Counted from the stretch's first letter, positions 8,349 through 16,473 are shown. The stretch is 64,000 nucleotides of DNA from Candidatus Nitrospira kreftii (GCA_014058405.1 CP047423.1:3084501-3148500), one strand, 5' to 3'. Made by a program: numbers and translations. Notes: generated from the sequence alone by a model not told the origin.

Positions 8349-9019
8349 GGTTTCTTTCACGCTTCGCGCTCGGGGCGGCACTATGGTTGACCATGCCCCT
8401 GTCGGCTGGAGCCGAAAGAGTGTGGGATAACGACCTGAAGCGCTATCTCACCGAAGACGAGTTGAGTCACGCGGAAGTCTTCTTATCTGAAGAAGAGGCC
8501 GTAAAGATCATACTGCCGAAATCCGATCGGGTCCGCAAAGAGACGCTTCGGCTCACGCAGGAGAAGAAAGATCTGATCGAGCAACGCATTGGGTGGAAAT
8601 TCCCGGAAGAAGCTTTCGAAGTCTATGTTGGCGAAACGGGTGAGAAGATCGACGGCTATGCGATGGTCCATAACACCATCGGCAAGCATAAGCATATGAC
8701 CTACATGGTTGGCGTGGATGCGACGGGTGCCTGTTCGGACGTGGAGCTACTGGTCTTTCGAGAAGCGAGAGGGAGTGAAGTCGGTCGAAAGCGATTCAAT
8801 GTGCAGTACGAAGGCAAGACAGTGCTGGACCCCATTCGTATCAATAAAGATATTATCAACATTACCGGCGCCACGATGTCCGTCCGTTCCATCAGTGCTG
8901 GTGTCAAACGTGTGCTTGTGTTGATCGATGAGTTTTACCTCAAGCCCGTCGGAATCGGCAGCGATACATTGGCCGCGAAAAGGGACAAGGGGTTTTTCAC
9001 GTCACTATTCGGCAACTGA
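8333..9019 (+). CDS. FMN-binding domain protein, covalently flavinylated
   Basis: A 228-residue exported protein with a signal peptide ending LSAGA-ERV. Its C-terminal half is an FMN_bind domain, and the sequence INITGATMSVRS contains the flavinylation motif TGATxS in which ApbE attaches FMN through phosphoester to the second Thr. An ApbE is encoded 3 kb away in the divergent unit. Such proteins carry one electron-active FMN at the outer face of the inner membrane. The next gene encodes a His-bearing membrane protein that would be its redox partner. Confidence 0.88.
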   Translation: MRSHVRFLSRFALGAALWLTMPLSAGAERVWDNDLKRYLTEDELSHAEVFLSEEEAVKIILPKSDRVRKETLRLTQEKKDLIEQRIGWKFPEEAFEVYVGETGEKIDGYAMVHNTIGKHKHMTYMVGVDATGACSDVELLVFREARGSEVGRKRFNVQYEGKTVLDPIRINKDIINITGATMSVRSISAGVKRVLVLIDEFYLKPVGIGSDTLAAKRDKGFFTSLFGN

Positions 9020-9044
9020 CGGAAGCGGACCCAGCGTCCCTGGC

Positions 9045-9563
9045 ATGCGCAACTTTAACCAGAAATTCAAGCTTCGTGACTCGGATCGTCATATCCGATT
9101 GTTATATACCTTGTTCTTGCTCCTGATGTTCATCGGTTTTTGCTTCTCATTTTTTTGGGCGCACAGCATGACAGGCCTGTCGCCTCAAGGCATCGCCGAT
9201 CACTATCGAGGGTCTGATATCACTTTTGGAGAACCGATGTCATTTCGGGAATTGGCGGAGATCACTCACTTCCATCTCTTTACGATGCCCGTGGTCTTTA
9301 TGATTCTGATTCATGTCATGTATTTGACCAGTGCCAGTCATACCCTAAAAGCGGTCGTCACGTGGGGCGGCTTTGGCGGCGTGATCCTCGACCTGCTGTC
9401 ACCATGGCTAATCAGCTACGTCTCCCCGATCTTCGTCCTCTTGATGTTGACCGGTGACACGCTAATGACCATCAGTTTCTTGGTCATGATGGTTGTTCCC
9501 CTCTATGAGATGTGGGTGCTCAGACAGCCCTTGATGGGAGGCAAACGCACACAAGAATCGTAA
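9045..9563 (+). CDS. 4-TM membrane protein with membrane histidines, probable redox partner of FMN protein
   Basis: A 172-residue protein with four hydrophobic helices: LLYTLFLLLMFIGFCF, MPVVFMILIHVMYL, a Gly-rich third and VLLMLTGDTLMTISFLVMM. Histidines fall in or next to the membrane segments (AHSM, ITHFHLF, LIHVMY, SASHTL), as expected if it holds b-type heme, but I do not recognise a named family. The longer frame to 8928 would overlap the FMN-binding gene; ATG 9045 leaves a 25-base gap. It is probably the quinol-side electron source of the flavoprotein, by inference from position. Confidence 0.7.
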   Translation: MRNFNQKFKLRDSDRHIRLLYTLFLLLMFIGFCFSFFWAHSMTGLSPQGIADHYRGSDITFGEPMSFRELAEITHFHLFTMPVVFMILIHVMYLTSASHTLKAVVTWGGFGGVILDLLSPWLISYVSPIFVLLMLTGDTLMTISFLVMMVVPLYEMWVLRQPLMGGKRTQES

Positions 9564-9612
9564 GCGCCGACAGCAGCCATAATTGTTTTCAGCGGCCAGC
9601 GGTTGTTCACCC

Positions 9613-9654
9613 AGAGCCCAGGATCACAGAGGTGGTCTTGGGCTCTTCGTTTTT
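9613..9654 (+). terminator. rho-independent terminator of the flavinylated redox operon
   Basis: The arms 9613-9620 and 9639-9646 (agagccca / tgggctct) are followed by tcgttttt. It ends the unit that closes at 9563. The ribosome binding site of the next gene follows directly at 9655, so the HD-GYP gene needs readthrough or a promoter of its own. Confidence 0.7.
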
Positions 9655-9666
9655 GGAGGTGATGGT

Positions 9667-10359
9667 ATGCGAATCGAATCGACAGATGCTGTTCAACCGG
9701 CCGTAATAAGGCTCCAGCACATGCTCCAGAAGATCGACCGTCTCCGTCTCCCCCCGACATCACGACGCGATTTGGAGAGCATCCTCGTTCGGCAAGTGGC
9801 GAACGAAATAGATCGGCTTCTACCGTGGCAAGCCGGGCATGGACAGGGAACAGCGGCGATCGCGCTTCAGATCGGACGGGCCGCGCACCTTACGGACGAG
9901 GATTTGCATCAGCTCAAGCTGGCCTCACTTCTTCATGATATCGGCATGCTTATGCTTCCCTCGTGTTTACAAACCAGACAAGAATGGATTGAGCCAGACG
10001 CCTACGTCACGATTCAAAACCACCCGCGGCTCGGAGCCAATCTCCTAGAACCCTTTTCATTTATTCGTGAGGCCACAGTAATGATTGCCCATCATCACGA
10101 GCGATGGGACGGCTCTGGGTACCCCTATGGACTCAGGGGACGATTCATTCCATTAGGAGCAAGAATTCTGGCCGTCGCCGATGCATTTGAAGCCATTCAG
10201 GTTCCACATGTCCAGGATCGATCTCTGCGTAATTGCATTGCCCTCCGCATCTTACAGGTGGCGTCAGGAACTCAGTTTGATCCCAGTATCGTCGATATCC
10301 TGGTCGAACTCTCGGGGGAAACGGGTACGGTGCATGCGAGAGACGCATCACATCCATAA
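9667..10359 (+). CDS. HD-GYP domain protein (c-di-GMP phosphodiesterase type)
   Basis: A 230-residue cytoplasmic protein dominated by an HD-GYP domain, which hydrolyses cyclic di-GMP in active members. Visible are LLHDIGML (the HD pair), NHPRLGANLL, AHHHERWDGSGYP (the GYP motif) and LGARILAVADAFEA. The usual HDxGK lysine is replaced by Met, so activity may be altered. No receiver or sensor domain precedes it. ATG 9667 has a strong ggaggt ribosome binding site; upstream starts cross a terminator. Confidence 0.85.
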   Translation: MRIESTDAVQPAVIRLQHMLQKIDRLRLPPTSRRDLESILVRQVANEIDRLLPWQAGHGQGTAAIALQIGRAAHLTDEDLHQLKLASLLHDIGMLMLPSCLQTRQEWIEPDAYVTIQNHPRLGANLLEPFSFIREATVMIAHHHERWDGSGYPYGLRGRFIPLGARILAVADAFEAIQVPHVQDRSLRNCIALRILQVASGTQFDPSIVDILVELSGETGTVHARDASHP

Positions 10360-10388
10360 ACAGCCGGTGTCCGCCCTACGCCGGCCTC

Positions 10389-10453
10389 AAAGTGGGAGGC
10401 CCACCCCTCCCACTTTACCAGGCAAGGGTCCTCGCCTCCCGAGGACCCTTGCC
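10389..10453 (+). terminator. two successive perfect GC-rich hairpins
   Basis: Hairpin one has arms 10389-10399 and 10406-10416 (11 bp). Hairpin two has arms 10421-10434 and 10440-10453 (14 bp). Both are perfect. They lie between the HD-GYP gene and the diheme peroxidase gene and have no T-tract, so they may be bidirectional terminator-like structures or a short palindromic repeat family. Confidence 0.55.
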
Positions 10454-10616
10454 ACCCCGGCTCGAACGGCGGGTTGCGATGGGAGCCAGACGAGAAACGA
10501 GCAAAGCAAGGACAATGAGATCGTTCATGAAATGCTTTTCATCCGCGCTTCTTACACTTGATCGACGAATACGCTGAGCTTGACAGCTTAACGACCGACA
10601 CAAGGAACGGTGCACC

Positions 10617-12359
10617 ATGAGTCACGACAGAATCCTGAGTCACACACAGACCTTTCTAGCCTTTCTGTGCTCAACGCTTTTCCTCATCGGAGTGGTGGCC
10701 TGTTCCGGAGACGAAAACTCGCCCCCTCTGACCCCTATCGCCTCGATCGGGACCCTCGGCGCCGAGGAAGCCGTCGGCGAACGGCTGTTTCTCGAAACGC
10801 GATTCGCCCAGGCGTTCAAAGTGTCTCTGGATAACGGCGGCGATATCAATGACGCGAATATCGGCGACCGCGTCGTCGATACCGTCCAAACGCTTGGTGC
10901 GCCGATCGACCCAGGGCCGTTCAATGGTCTCTCCATGAATTGTCGGGCTTGTCATCTGGTCGACGACGTGCTGGATGCGCCGGGAGGCACCATGCGGGCG
11001 TACACAGACCTTGCGCGGCGCAGCCCCATCCCGGCCCGAGCGGACGGCAAATCCGTTGCCGTCCGCAATTCACCACCTCTTGTCAACTCCGCGCTCAATC
11101 GACCAAGCGGCGTTCTGTTCCATTTCGACGCGGAGTTCAACTCGATGGAAGAGTTGGTCGCAGCCACCTTCACCGGTAGAAACTTCGGCTGGCTGCCTGG
11201 AGAACGCGCTCAGGCCGTCGCCCATATCGCTCACGTGGTCCGGTCCGACAACGGCACGGGAAACCTGGCCAAGGAGTTCGACGGAACGCCCTTCCGAGTG
11301 CTGTTCGGCGGGACCGATGCGTCCATCCCTGAGGAATTCCGTCTCACTCCCGAATTCCGAATGGCGATCGGCTCCGCGACCGACCAAGAGGTGTTCGATG
11401 CCGTTGTTAAGGTCGTCGCCGCGTATGTCAACGGCCTTCTCTTTTCGCAAACCGAAGACAGCGGCGTACCGATCCGCTCTCCATTTGATATATTCTTGGA
11501 GTCCAACCAGTTTCCTCAATCACCTGATTCCAACGAGTCTCCGATCGACTACAGCAGACGCCTGTTACAACTCATCAAGGCGCGTGAATCGGCCGGCACA
11601 CTCCGGTTTGTCACCTCAAATCCGAATAGAACCGATGGGCAATTTCAGTTTCATACCCAACCCTTCTCGTTTGGAGCGCAGGAATTAGCCAGCTTGAAAA
11701 TGTTCCTCGCGGAACCGGCGTCCACCCCGGCCTCGACCGCTGAGCTGGCGGCCGGACAAATCGGCAACTGTATCGCCTGCCACGCGGCTCCCAACTTCAC
11801 GGATTTCAAAGCCCACTATACCGGGACGACCCAGAAGGAATATGATGAAATCCCGGGCCATGGGGACGGAGCCTTTATGAATCTGGCCATTCCCACCCTT
11901 GCCACACGAACGGCCGACGATCTGCCGGCCACCGAACAACACCCGGGAGGCAGCGAACGGTTCCGAGCCGTTCCAGCCGTCGGCACGAACTTGACCGATC
12001 TGGGCCTGTGGAATGTCTTTGGCAATCCCGACATGCCCGAGCCGCAAGACAAGATCCGAAACATTCTCTGTGATGATGAGCAACCGTGCTCCGTTTCTCA
12101 AATCGACCTCTTGAATCGGGCGATCGCCCGATTCAAGACTCCGAGCCTGCGCGATCTGGGGCACTCCGATCCGTTCATGCATAACGGTCAGTTCGACACA
12201 TTGGACGATGTCCTGGAGTTTTACCGCGAGATGTCCGATCTCGCACGGGAAGGGAAGCTCCGCAATGGAGCCGACCAACTTCGACAGATTGCATTGAGAG
12301 AGAGCGATGTCCTGCCGTTGGTAGCGTTCCTGAAGTCACTAAATGAAGATTATCAATAG
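10617..12359 (+). CDS. diheme cytochrome c peroxidase / MauG-like lipoprotein
   Basis: A 580-residue periplasmic protein with a lipobox-like VVACSG after the leader. Two heme c sites are visible, CRACH near residue 107 and CIACH near residue 387. The order and the C-terminal FKTPSLRDLGHSDPFMHNGQF match the CcpA/MauG superfamily, which reduces hydrogen peroxide or performs MauG-like oxidations. It is far longer than the usual ~320 residues, with large inserts between and after the hemes. The heme sites would be matured by the ccm operon in this window or another copy. Substrate is unknown. Confidence 0.85.
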   Translation: MSHDRILSHTQTFLAFLCSTLFLIGVVACSGDENSPPLTPIASIGTLGAEEAVGERLFLETRFAQAFKVSLDNGGDINDANIGDRVVDTVQTLGAPIDPGPFNGLSMNCRACHLVDDVLDAPGGTMRAYTDLARRSPIPARADGKSVAVRNSPPLVNSALNRPSGVLFHFDAEFNSMEELVAATFTGRNFGWLPGERAQAVAHIAHVVRSDNGTGNLAKEFDGTPFRVLFGGTDASIPEEFRLTPEFRMAIGSATDQEVFDAVVKVVAAYVNGLLFSQTEDSGVPIRSPFDIFLESNQFPQSPDSNESPIDYSRRLLQLIKARESAGTLRFVTSNPNRTDGQFQFHTQPFSFGAQELASLKMFLAEPASTPASTAELAAGQIGNCIACHAAPNFTDFKAHYTGTTQKEYDEIPGHGDGAFMNLAIPTLATRTADDLPATEQHPGGSERFRAVPAVGTNLTDLGLWNVFGNPDMPEPQDKIRNILCDDEQPCSVSQIDLLNRAIARFKTPSLRDLGHSDPFMHNGQFDTLDDVLEFYREMSDLAREGKLRNGADQLRQIALRESDVLPLVAFLKSLNEDYQ

Positions 12360-12413
12360 TCGCAAACACTCACTTTGTTTACGACTTCACATACTATTGA
12401 GACAGGTGAATTG

Positions 12414-12632
12414 ATGACAACCCCTACACAATCAACTTTCTTGATATGCCTGCACTGTCACAGACCGCTCTCCCACCAAAACCCCCAGCTCTGGTGTATC
12501 AAGTGCCGATGCGCCAAGCGCCGACGAGGGCAGGCTAGAGGACTTGCACGGTCGCTGCGGACACGTCGACTGAAAGCATGGCTCAAAACGTTATCGAGTG
12601 ATCGGCATGGACCGCAACTAAATCCGAGATAA
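12414..12632 (+). CDS. small Cys/His-rich basic protein, unknown
   Basis: A 72-residue protein with CLHCH and, 18 residues later, CIKCRC, followed by an Arg-rich tail (RRRGQARG and later RTRR). The pattern could form a zinc ribbon with a nucleic-acid-binding basic tail. No family is recognised. ATG 12414 follows acaggtg; the frame also opens at 12375. Confidence 0.45.
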   Translation: MTTPTQSTFLICLHCHRPLSHQNPQLWCIKCRCAKRRRGQARGLARSLRTRRLKAWLKTLSSDRHGPQLNPR

Positions 12633-12686
12633 CCGGTCGAATCATCCATCGGTATAGATGCGGCCGAAGGACCTGGAGTTGAGTTC

Positions 12687-12719
12687 AGAGCCCATGGCTG
12701 GTGAACAACCATGGGCTCT
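12687..12719 (+). terminator. 11-bp perfect hairpin between convergent units
   Basis: Arms 12687-12697 and 12709-12719 (agagcccatgg / ccatgggctct) with an 11-base loop. It lies between the + strand small Cys-rich gene and the convergent bacterioferritin genes. There is no T-tract on either side, so it is only a probable terminator. Confidence 0.45.
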
Positions 12720-12887
12720 GTGCTACTAGGAGGGGGGCACTTCGCGGCAAAACTGGCTTTGCAGACACGCTCCTCCAACCGCTGTGACTGGAAGCCCTGA
12801 ATGCCACTGGAGGCTGTCCGACGAATAGCAACACGGCATCCAATTCATGCAGCTTTCTTTACTGGATGCCATGTAGAAAAACACCGC

Positions 12888-13358
12888 TTACTTCTTGATC
12901 TGCTCCGAAAGATAGCGCTCCAAGCCAACTTGACCGATGGTCCGAAGTTGAGTTTCGAACCAGTCCACGTGCTCTTCTGAATCCTCGACCATGTGTTCCA
13001 GCAGATGACGAGTCGTGAAATCACCGACATTGGCGCAGTGGGTAATGGCTTTTCTGAGCAATTCAACATCCTCGCGTTCAAATTCCAGATCCACTTGAAA
13101 CAGAGCTCCTACATCCCGTCCCTGCGCCACCGCATCGAGATGCTCAACGTCCGGCGTTCCATCCAGGTATAAGACGTGGTCGATGAGGCCCGACGAGTGC
13201 TGTACTTCTTCATTCGCCAAATGGCTGTAGTACTCATGCAGCCGGTCATACCCCCAATGCTTGCACAGCGCCGCATGCAATAAGTACTGGTGCACGGCTG
13301 TCAGCTCCGCTTTCAATATCCCATTGAGATGCTCAAGCACGCCCTCTTTGGCTTTCAT
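12888..13358 (-). CDS. bfr: bacterioferritin, ferroxidase-type subunit
   Basis: A 156-residue four-helix ferritin subunit storing iron in a 24-mer shell. Numbering from ATG 13358 aligns with E. coli Bfr: Glu18, Glu51, His54, Glu94 and His130 of the diiron site are present. The heme ligand position 52 is Val, so this subunit should not bind heme in the normal way. Position 127, normally Glu, is Ser with Glu at 128. A GAGAGGG ribosome binding site decides ATG 13358 over a GTG at 13370. It follows the second bfr gene directly. Confidence 0.88.
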   Translation of the reverse strand: MKAKEGVLEHLNGILKAELTAVHQYLLHAALCKHWGYDRLHEYYSHLANEEVQHSSGLIDHVLYLDGTPDVEHLDAVAQGRDVGALFQVDLEFEREDVELLRKAITHCANVGDFTTRHLLEHMVEDSEEHVDWFETQLRTIGQVGLERYLSEQIKK

Positions 13359-13366
13359 AATCCCTC

Positions 13367-13843
13367 TCACGATTCTTTCTTGATCTGTTCAGCGAGATAG
13401 TTCTCCAGTCCGACCTGCTTGATCGTTTCCAGTTGAGTTTCGATCCAATCAATGTGTTCGTCGACATCCTTCGCCATATCTTCGAGCATGTGTCGAGTCG
13501 TAAAATCGGTCACCTTGGCACAGTGGACGATTCCCTCGTTGAGCAATCCCAGCATTTCTTGCTCCGCTTTCAGGTCCAACTTCAGCTGCTCCGCGACTGT
13601 CTCACCGACCTGAACGGTGTTCATCCGCTGCACGTTAGGCACACCTTCCAAATAAAGAACATGGCCAATGAGCTCATCGGCATCTTTCATCTCATCGATG
13701 CTTCGTTCTCGCACTTTATGCTGGAGCCTTTCGTATCCCCAGTTCTCGCACATCTTCGCATGGACAAAGTACTGATTTATGGCCGTCAAATCCGCCGTCA
13801 AAATCTTATTTAAGATGTTGATAACCCCGTCTTTCGCTTTCAT
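13367..13843 (-). CDS. bfr: bacterioferritin, heme-binding-type subunit
   Basis: A 158-residue bacterioferritin. Met52, the axial ligand of the inter-subunit heme, is present within SIDEMKDADE. The diiron centre is degraded: position 18 is Asp, 54 is Asp, 127 is Val, while Glu51, Glu94 and His130 remain. It is therefore complementary to the downstream subunit, as in known two-subunit bacterioferritins. The ATG is preceded by aaaggaggtca, a very strong ribosome binding site. It is first in the operon. Confidence 0.88.
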   Translation of the reverse strand: MKAKDGVINILNKILTADLTAINQYFVHAKMCENWGYERLQHKVRERSIDEMKDADELIGHVLYLEGVPNVQRMNTVQVGETVAEQLKLDLKAEQEMLGLLNEGIVHCAKVTDFTTRHMLEDMAKDVDEHIDWIETQLETIKQVGLENYLAEQIKKES

Positions 13844-13943
13844 GATGGTTGACCTCCTTTTGCGATAAACCCACAGCGCCCTTCTTCATTATCATCATGC
13901 TGCCAGCTTCCGTCAACTTGAAAATGCTTCCATTTTGAACTCC

Positions 13944-13974
13944 GTTCTCATTTTCACTGATACGAGTTCTCATT
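13944..13974 (-). promoter_or_regulatory. direct repeat upstream of bfr operon, possible Fur-family operator
   Basis: The 9-mer gttctcatt occurs at 13944-13952 and 13966-13974, a spacing of 22 bases or about two helical turns. On the - strand each copy reads aatgagaac, a Fur-half-site-like sequence that also occurs within the site at 6041-6055. It lies about 100-130 bases upstream of the bfr start. Regulation by iron is inferred. Confidence 0.35.
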
Positions 13975-14131
13975 CATGAGTGCGCGCACACACGGTTACG
14001 CCACGCCGAAGGATCAAGCCTCACCCTCGACTGAAACTGGTAGGTCGGCTACTTGAAAGAGCGGTCTGCAGGGTGGTAAATTCCTAAGACTCTCAACATT
14101 GTGTTTTGAAAATCACGCAGCGAATACCATC

Positions 14132-14719
14132 ATGATTATTCGGACTCGATTTATAAGTGCACCCTTGCTTCTACTTGCGCTGTCCGTGGCGTTGAGCCCA
14201 AACCCGGTTTCTGCTCATGGAAATGTGACCATTGAAGAAGATCCCTGCGTGCGCAAGATTGGCGGAAGCATGGTGCATTTCAGCGCCTACCAACCTCAGA
14301 TCGAACCGAAAGCTCAATACTGCACGGAAATCCCGGATGTCGGTGACACCTTCTTAGTAGTCGACCTTGTCGATCCAAGCCTACGCACTCTCCCGGTGGG
14401 CGTGAAGATCATTCGAGGGGTGAATGAGGACGACCAGGACGAAACCCAAACCGTCGCGTATTGGAAACCGATGTCTCACCCTGATGGGGTAGTCAGAGGT
14501 GAAGCCAAGCTGGATAAGGGGCTATACAAGCTGATCATCACGGCAGAAGGGCTGAGCCCTTCCGCCTACCTGCTGCGGGTGCAACAGGTTGACTATTCGA
14601 GACTCGGACGGTCCGCTTTAGGCCCATTGGCATTGCTGCTGGTCCTCGGAATAGTCGGGTATGAGCTCTCAAAATCGGGGCGATTCCGGAATTGGTGGGC
14701 TGCTCGTCGTCGATCGTAG
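14132..14719 (+). CDS. AmoD/AmoE-like (PmoD family) membrane-anchored periplasmic protein 1
   Basis: A 195-residue protein with a signal peptide ending PVSA-HG, a periplasmic domain and a C-terminal anchor (GPLALLLVLGIVGYEL). It shares with the next two proteins the pattern C-x8-MVHFSAYQP, then YCTEIPDVG. The Cys, His and Met residues resemble the copper-binding site of PmoD-type proteins. It is the most divergent of the three and lacks the DTGAEDNL segment, so it may correspond to AmoE. ATG 14132 is preferred over 14099 because the signal peptide begins there. Confidence 0.65.
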   Translation: MIIRTRFISAPLLLLALSVALSPNPVSAHGNVTIEEDPCVRKIGGSMVHFSAYQPQIEPKAQYCTEIPDVGDTFLVVDLVDPSLRTLPVGVKIIRGVNEDDQDETQTVAYWKPMSHPDGVVRGEAKLDKGLYKLIITAEGLSPSAYLLRVQQVDYSRLGRSALGPLALLLVLGIVGYELSKSGRFRNWWAARRRS

Positions 14720-14783
14720 CCAACCAGATGCCATAAACAGTATCGAAGGATTCACTTCATCTACCCAGAGAGAGGGATCAGTT

Positions 14784-15368
14784 ATGCGACTTGTTGTACG
14801 CCTGAAGCTGATGGTTGGATTTGCGGTACTCACTATGGGGGCATTCTTGTCTTCCCAGGTCTATGCACATGGTGGGTTATCCATGGCAGAGGATATGTGC
14901 AAGCTCACGGTTGGCCCCTATATGATGCACTTCAGTGGTTATCAACCGGAAAGCACGCAAGAAAAGCAATTCTGTGAAGATATTCCGGCAACCGGCCAAA
15001 CAATCGTGGTTCTGGATTACATCGAACAAGAGCTCCGATCCTTGCCCGCTGAAGTGCGGATTATCAGAGACACAGGAGCCGAGGACAATCTTGAGGCCGA
15101 GACAGTATTTCACCTCCCCGCCAAAGTGTATCCCAACGGGTCGATTGACTTCAGATACACCTTTGACAAACCTGGAAAGTTTGTCGGCCTAGTGAGCGTC
15201 GGCGAAAAAATGGAGCACGTCTCCCGGTTTCCATTCTCGGTAGGTGAGCCAAAAGTCTTTTCCAAATTCTTGAATATCTATATGGTTCCAGTCGCGGCGG
15301 TTGTCATCGTAGGAGCGATTGTCTTTTTCATGCGCGATCGTAAACCGTCGCAAGCCGCGAGTTCCTAG
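14784..15368 (+). CDS. amoD: AmoD-like (PmoD family) membrane-anchored periplasmic protein 2
   Basis: A 194-residue protein with signal peptide ending QVYA-HGG, the motif CKLTVGPYMMHFSGYQP, FCEDIPATG and a C-terminal helix MVPVAAVVIVGAIVFFM. It is about as long as, and clearly paralogous to, the following protein. In ammonia and methane oxidisers such genes accompany the monooxygenase and copCD and are thought to deliver or hold copper. ATG 14784 lies after agagaggg. The family call rests on motif and gene neighbourhood. Confidence 0.65.
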   Translation: MRLVVRLKLMVGFAVLTMGAFLSSQVYAHGGLSMAEDMCKLTVGPYMMHFSGYQPESTQEKQFCEDIPATGQTIVVLDYIEQELRSLPAEVRIIRDTGAEDNLEAETVFHLPAKVYPNGSIDFRYTFDKPGKFVGLVSVGEKMEHVSRFPFSVGEPKVFSKFLNIYMVPVAAVVIVGAIVFFMRDRKPSQAASS

Positions 15369-15400
15369 AGGGACGGCGGCAGAAAAGAAAGAGGTTTAAG

Positions 15401-15994
15401 ATGTTCCGTTACGGTTTGATTCGCGCCTTAGCGTGCAGTGTGTTTCTGCTGGTCTTCGCGCCGTTCCCAGCACTAGCTCAGCATGGACACGAATTGGCAA
15501 GCGATACGTGTGTCCTCCACATCGGACCGTATAAGATGTACTTTGCCAGCTACCTACCGGACACTTTCTATGACCGAAAATTTTGCCAGGAACTTCCTGG
15601 AGTTGGAAATGCGGTCCTGGTGCTTGATTATGTCGAGCATGAGATTCGGTCTCTCCCGGTCGAAGTACGCATCGTTCAAGATACCGGGTCTGAGGACAAT
15701 CTCGACGCCATAACCATCACCCACCTCCCGACCAAGGTCTATCCTACCGGATCTATCAGCGTGAAACACAACTTCGAGAATCCCGGTAAGTTCGTTGGAC
15801 TGGTTTCGATAGGCGACAATCACGAACACGTCACACGCTTTTCCTTCTCGGTCGGCCAACAGGGAGTCATGTCGCATCTCACACACTACATTATGGTCAT
15901 AGTGCCTGTGATGGTGGGCCTCGCTGTTGCCGTGTTCTTCGTCATTCGGGATCGTCGTAAGCCTACGCAAGTCACCCGTGTTGTAGGCAGCTGA
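15401..15994 (+). CDS. amoD: AmoD-like (PmoD family) membrane-anchored periplasmic protein 3
   Basis: A 197-residue paralogue of the preceding protein: signal peptide ending ALA-QHGHE, CVLHIGPYKMYFASYLP, FCQELPGVG, RIVQDTGSEDNL and a C-terminal anchor. The His of the MHF motif is Tyr here (KMYF), while extra His residues sit at the mature N-terminus (QHGHE). It sits 32 bases after the second copy and ahead of copC. Confidence 0.65.
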   Translation: MFRYGLIRALACSVFLLVFAPFPALAQHGHELASDTCVLHIGPYKMYFASYLPDTFYDRKFCQELPGVGNAVLVLDYVEHEIRSLPVEVRIVQDTGSEDNLDAITITHLPTKVYPTGSISVKHNFENPGKFVGLVSIGDNHEHVTRFSFSVGQQGVMSHLTHYIMVIVPVMVGLAVAVFFVIRDRRKPTQVTRVVGS

Positions 15995-16071
15995 TCCGCT
16001 CTGGCGCATCACGCCAAATAGCCTGACGCCTTACGTTTTTCGGGTGCTGCAACCGGGCACGAGGAGGGTTA

Positions 16072-16473
16072 ATGATTGGCTCACTTAACATTCATTCGTT
16101 TGCACGCTTTTTCTTGGTGTCCGTATTTGCCTTAGGATTACCCGTCGCCTCAGCCTTTGCACATTCTCAGCTGGTCAAGGCAGAACCACCACGCCGAGCC
16201 GTCCTCACTAAGTCTCCGACTCAAGTCCGCTTGTGGTTCAATGAGAATATCGAGGGAGACTACGCATCGCTGGTGATCCTCGATGACAAGAAACAGCCGA
16301 TCAGCGATGAACGACCCACCCTCGCCCCGGATGATCCCAAATCCATCGTCCTCTCCGTACCGGAACTCGCACCCGGCAAGTATTCCGTCAAATTTCGTGT
16401 CCTCTCAGTCGATGGCCATGTCGTCGAATCTTCTTACGACTTCAGCATAAAGGGCGGCGCTCAAGAAAAATGA
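16072..16473 (+). CDS. copC: CopC domain copper-binding protein
   Basis: A 133-residue periplasmic copper chaperone. After the signal peptide (ending AFA) the mature protein begins with His (HSQLVKAEPP), the N-terminal copper ligand of CopC, and the C-terminal part keeps DGHVVESSYDF with the second His. It overlaps the CopD gene by four bases (ATGA), so the two are translated together. It would pass copper to CopD or to AMO in the membrane. Confidence 0.9.
   Translation: MIGSLNIHSFARFFLVSVFALGLPVASAFAHSQLVKAEPPRRAVLTKSPTQVRLWFNENIEGDYASLVILDDKKQPISDERPTLAPDDPKSIVLSVPELAPGKYSVKFRVLSVDGHVVESSYDFSIKGGAQEK

Noticed and set aside
11685..12278. 197-codon frame antisense to the diheme peroxidase
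   Set aside because: Overlaps the two-heme coding frame completely and lacks any motif.
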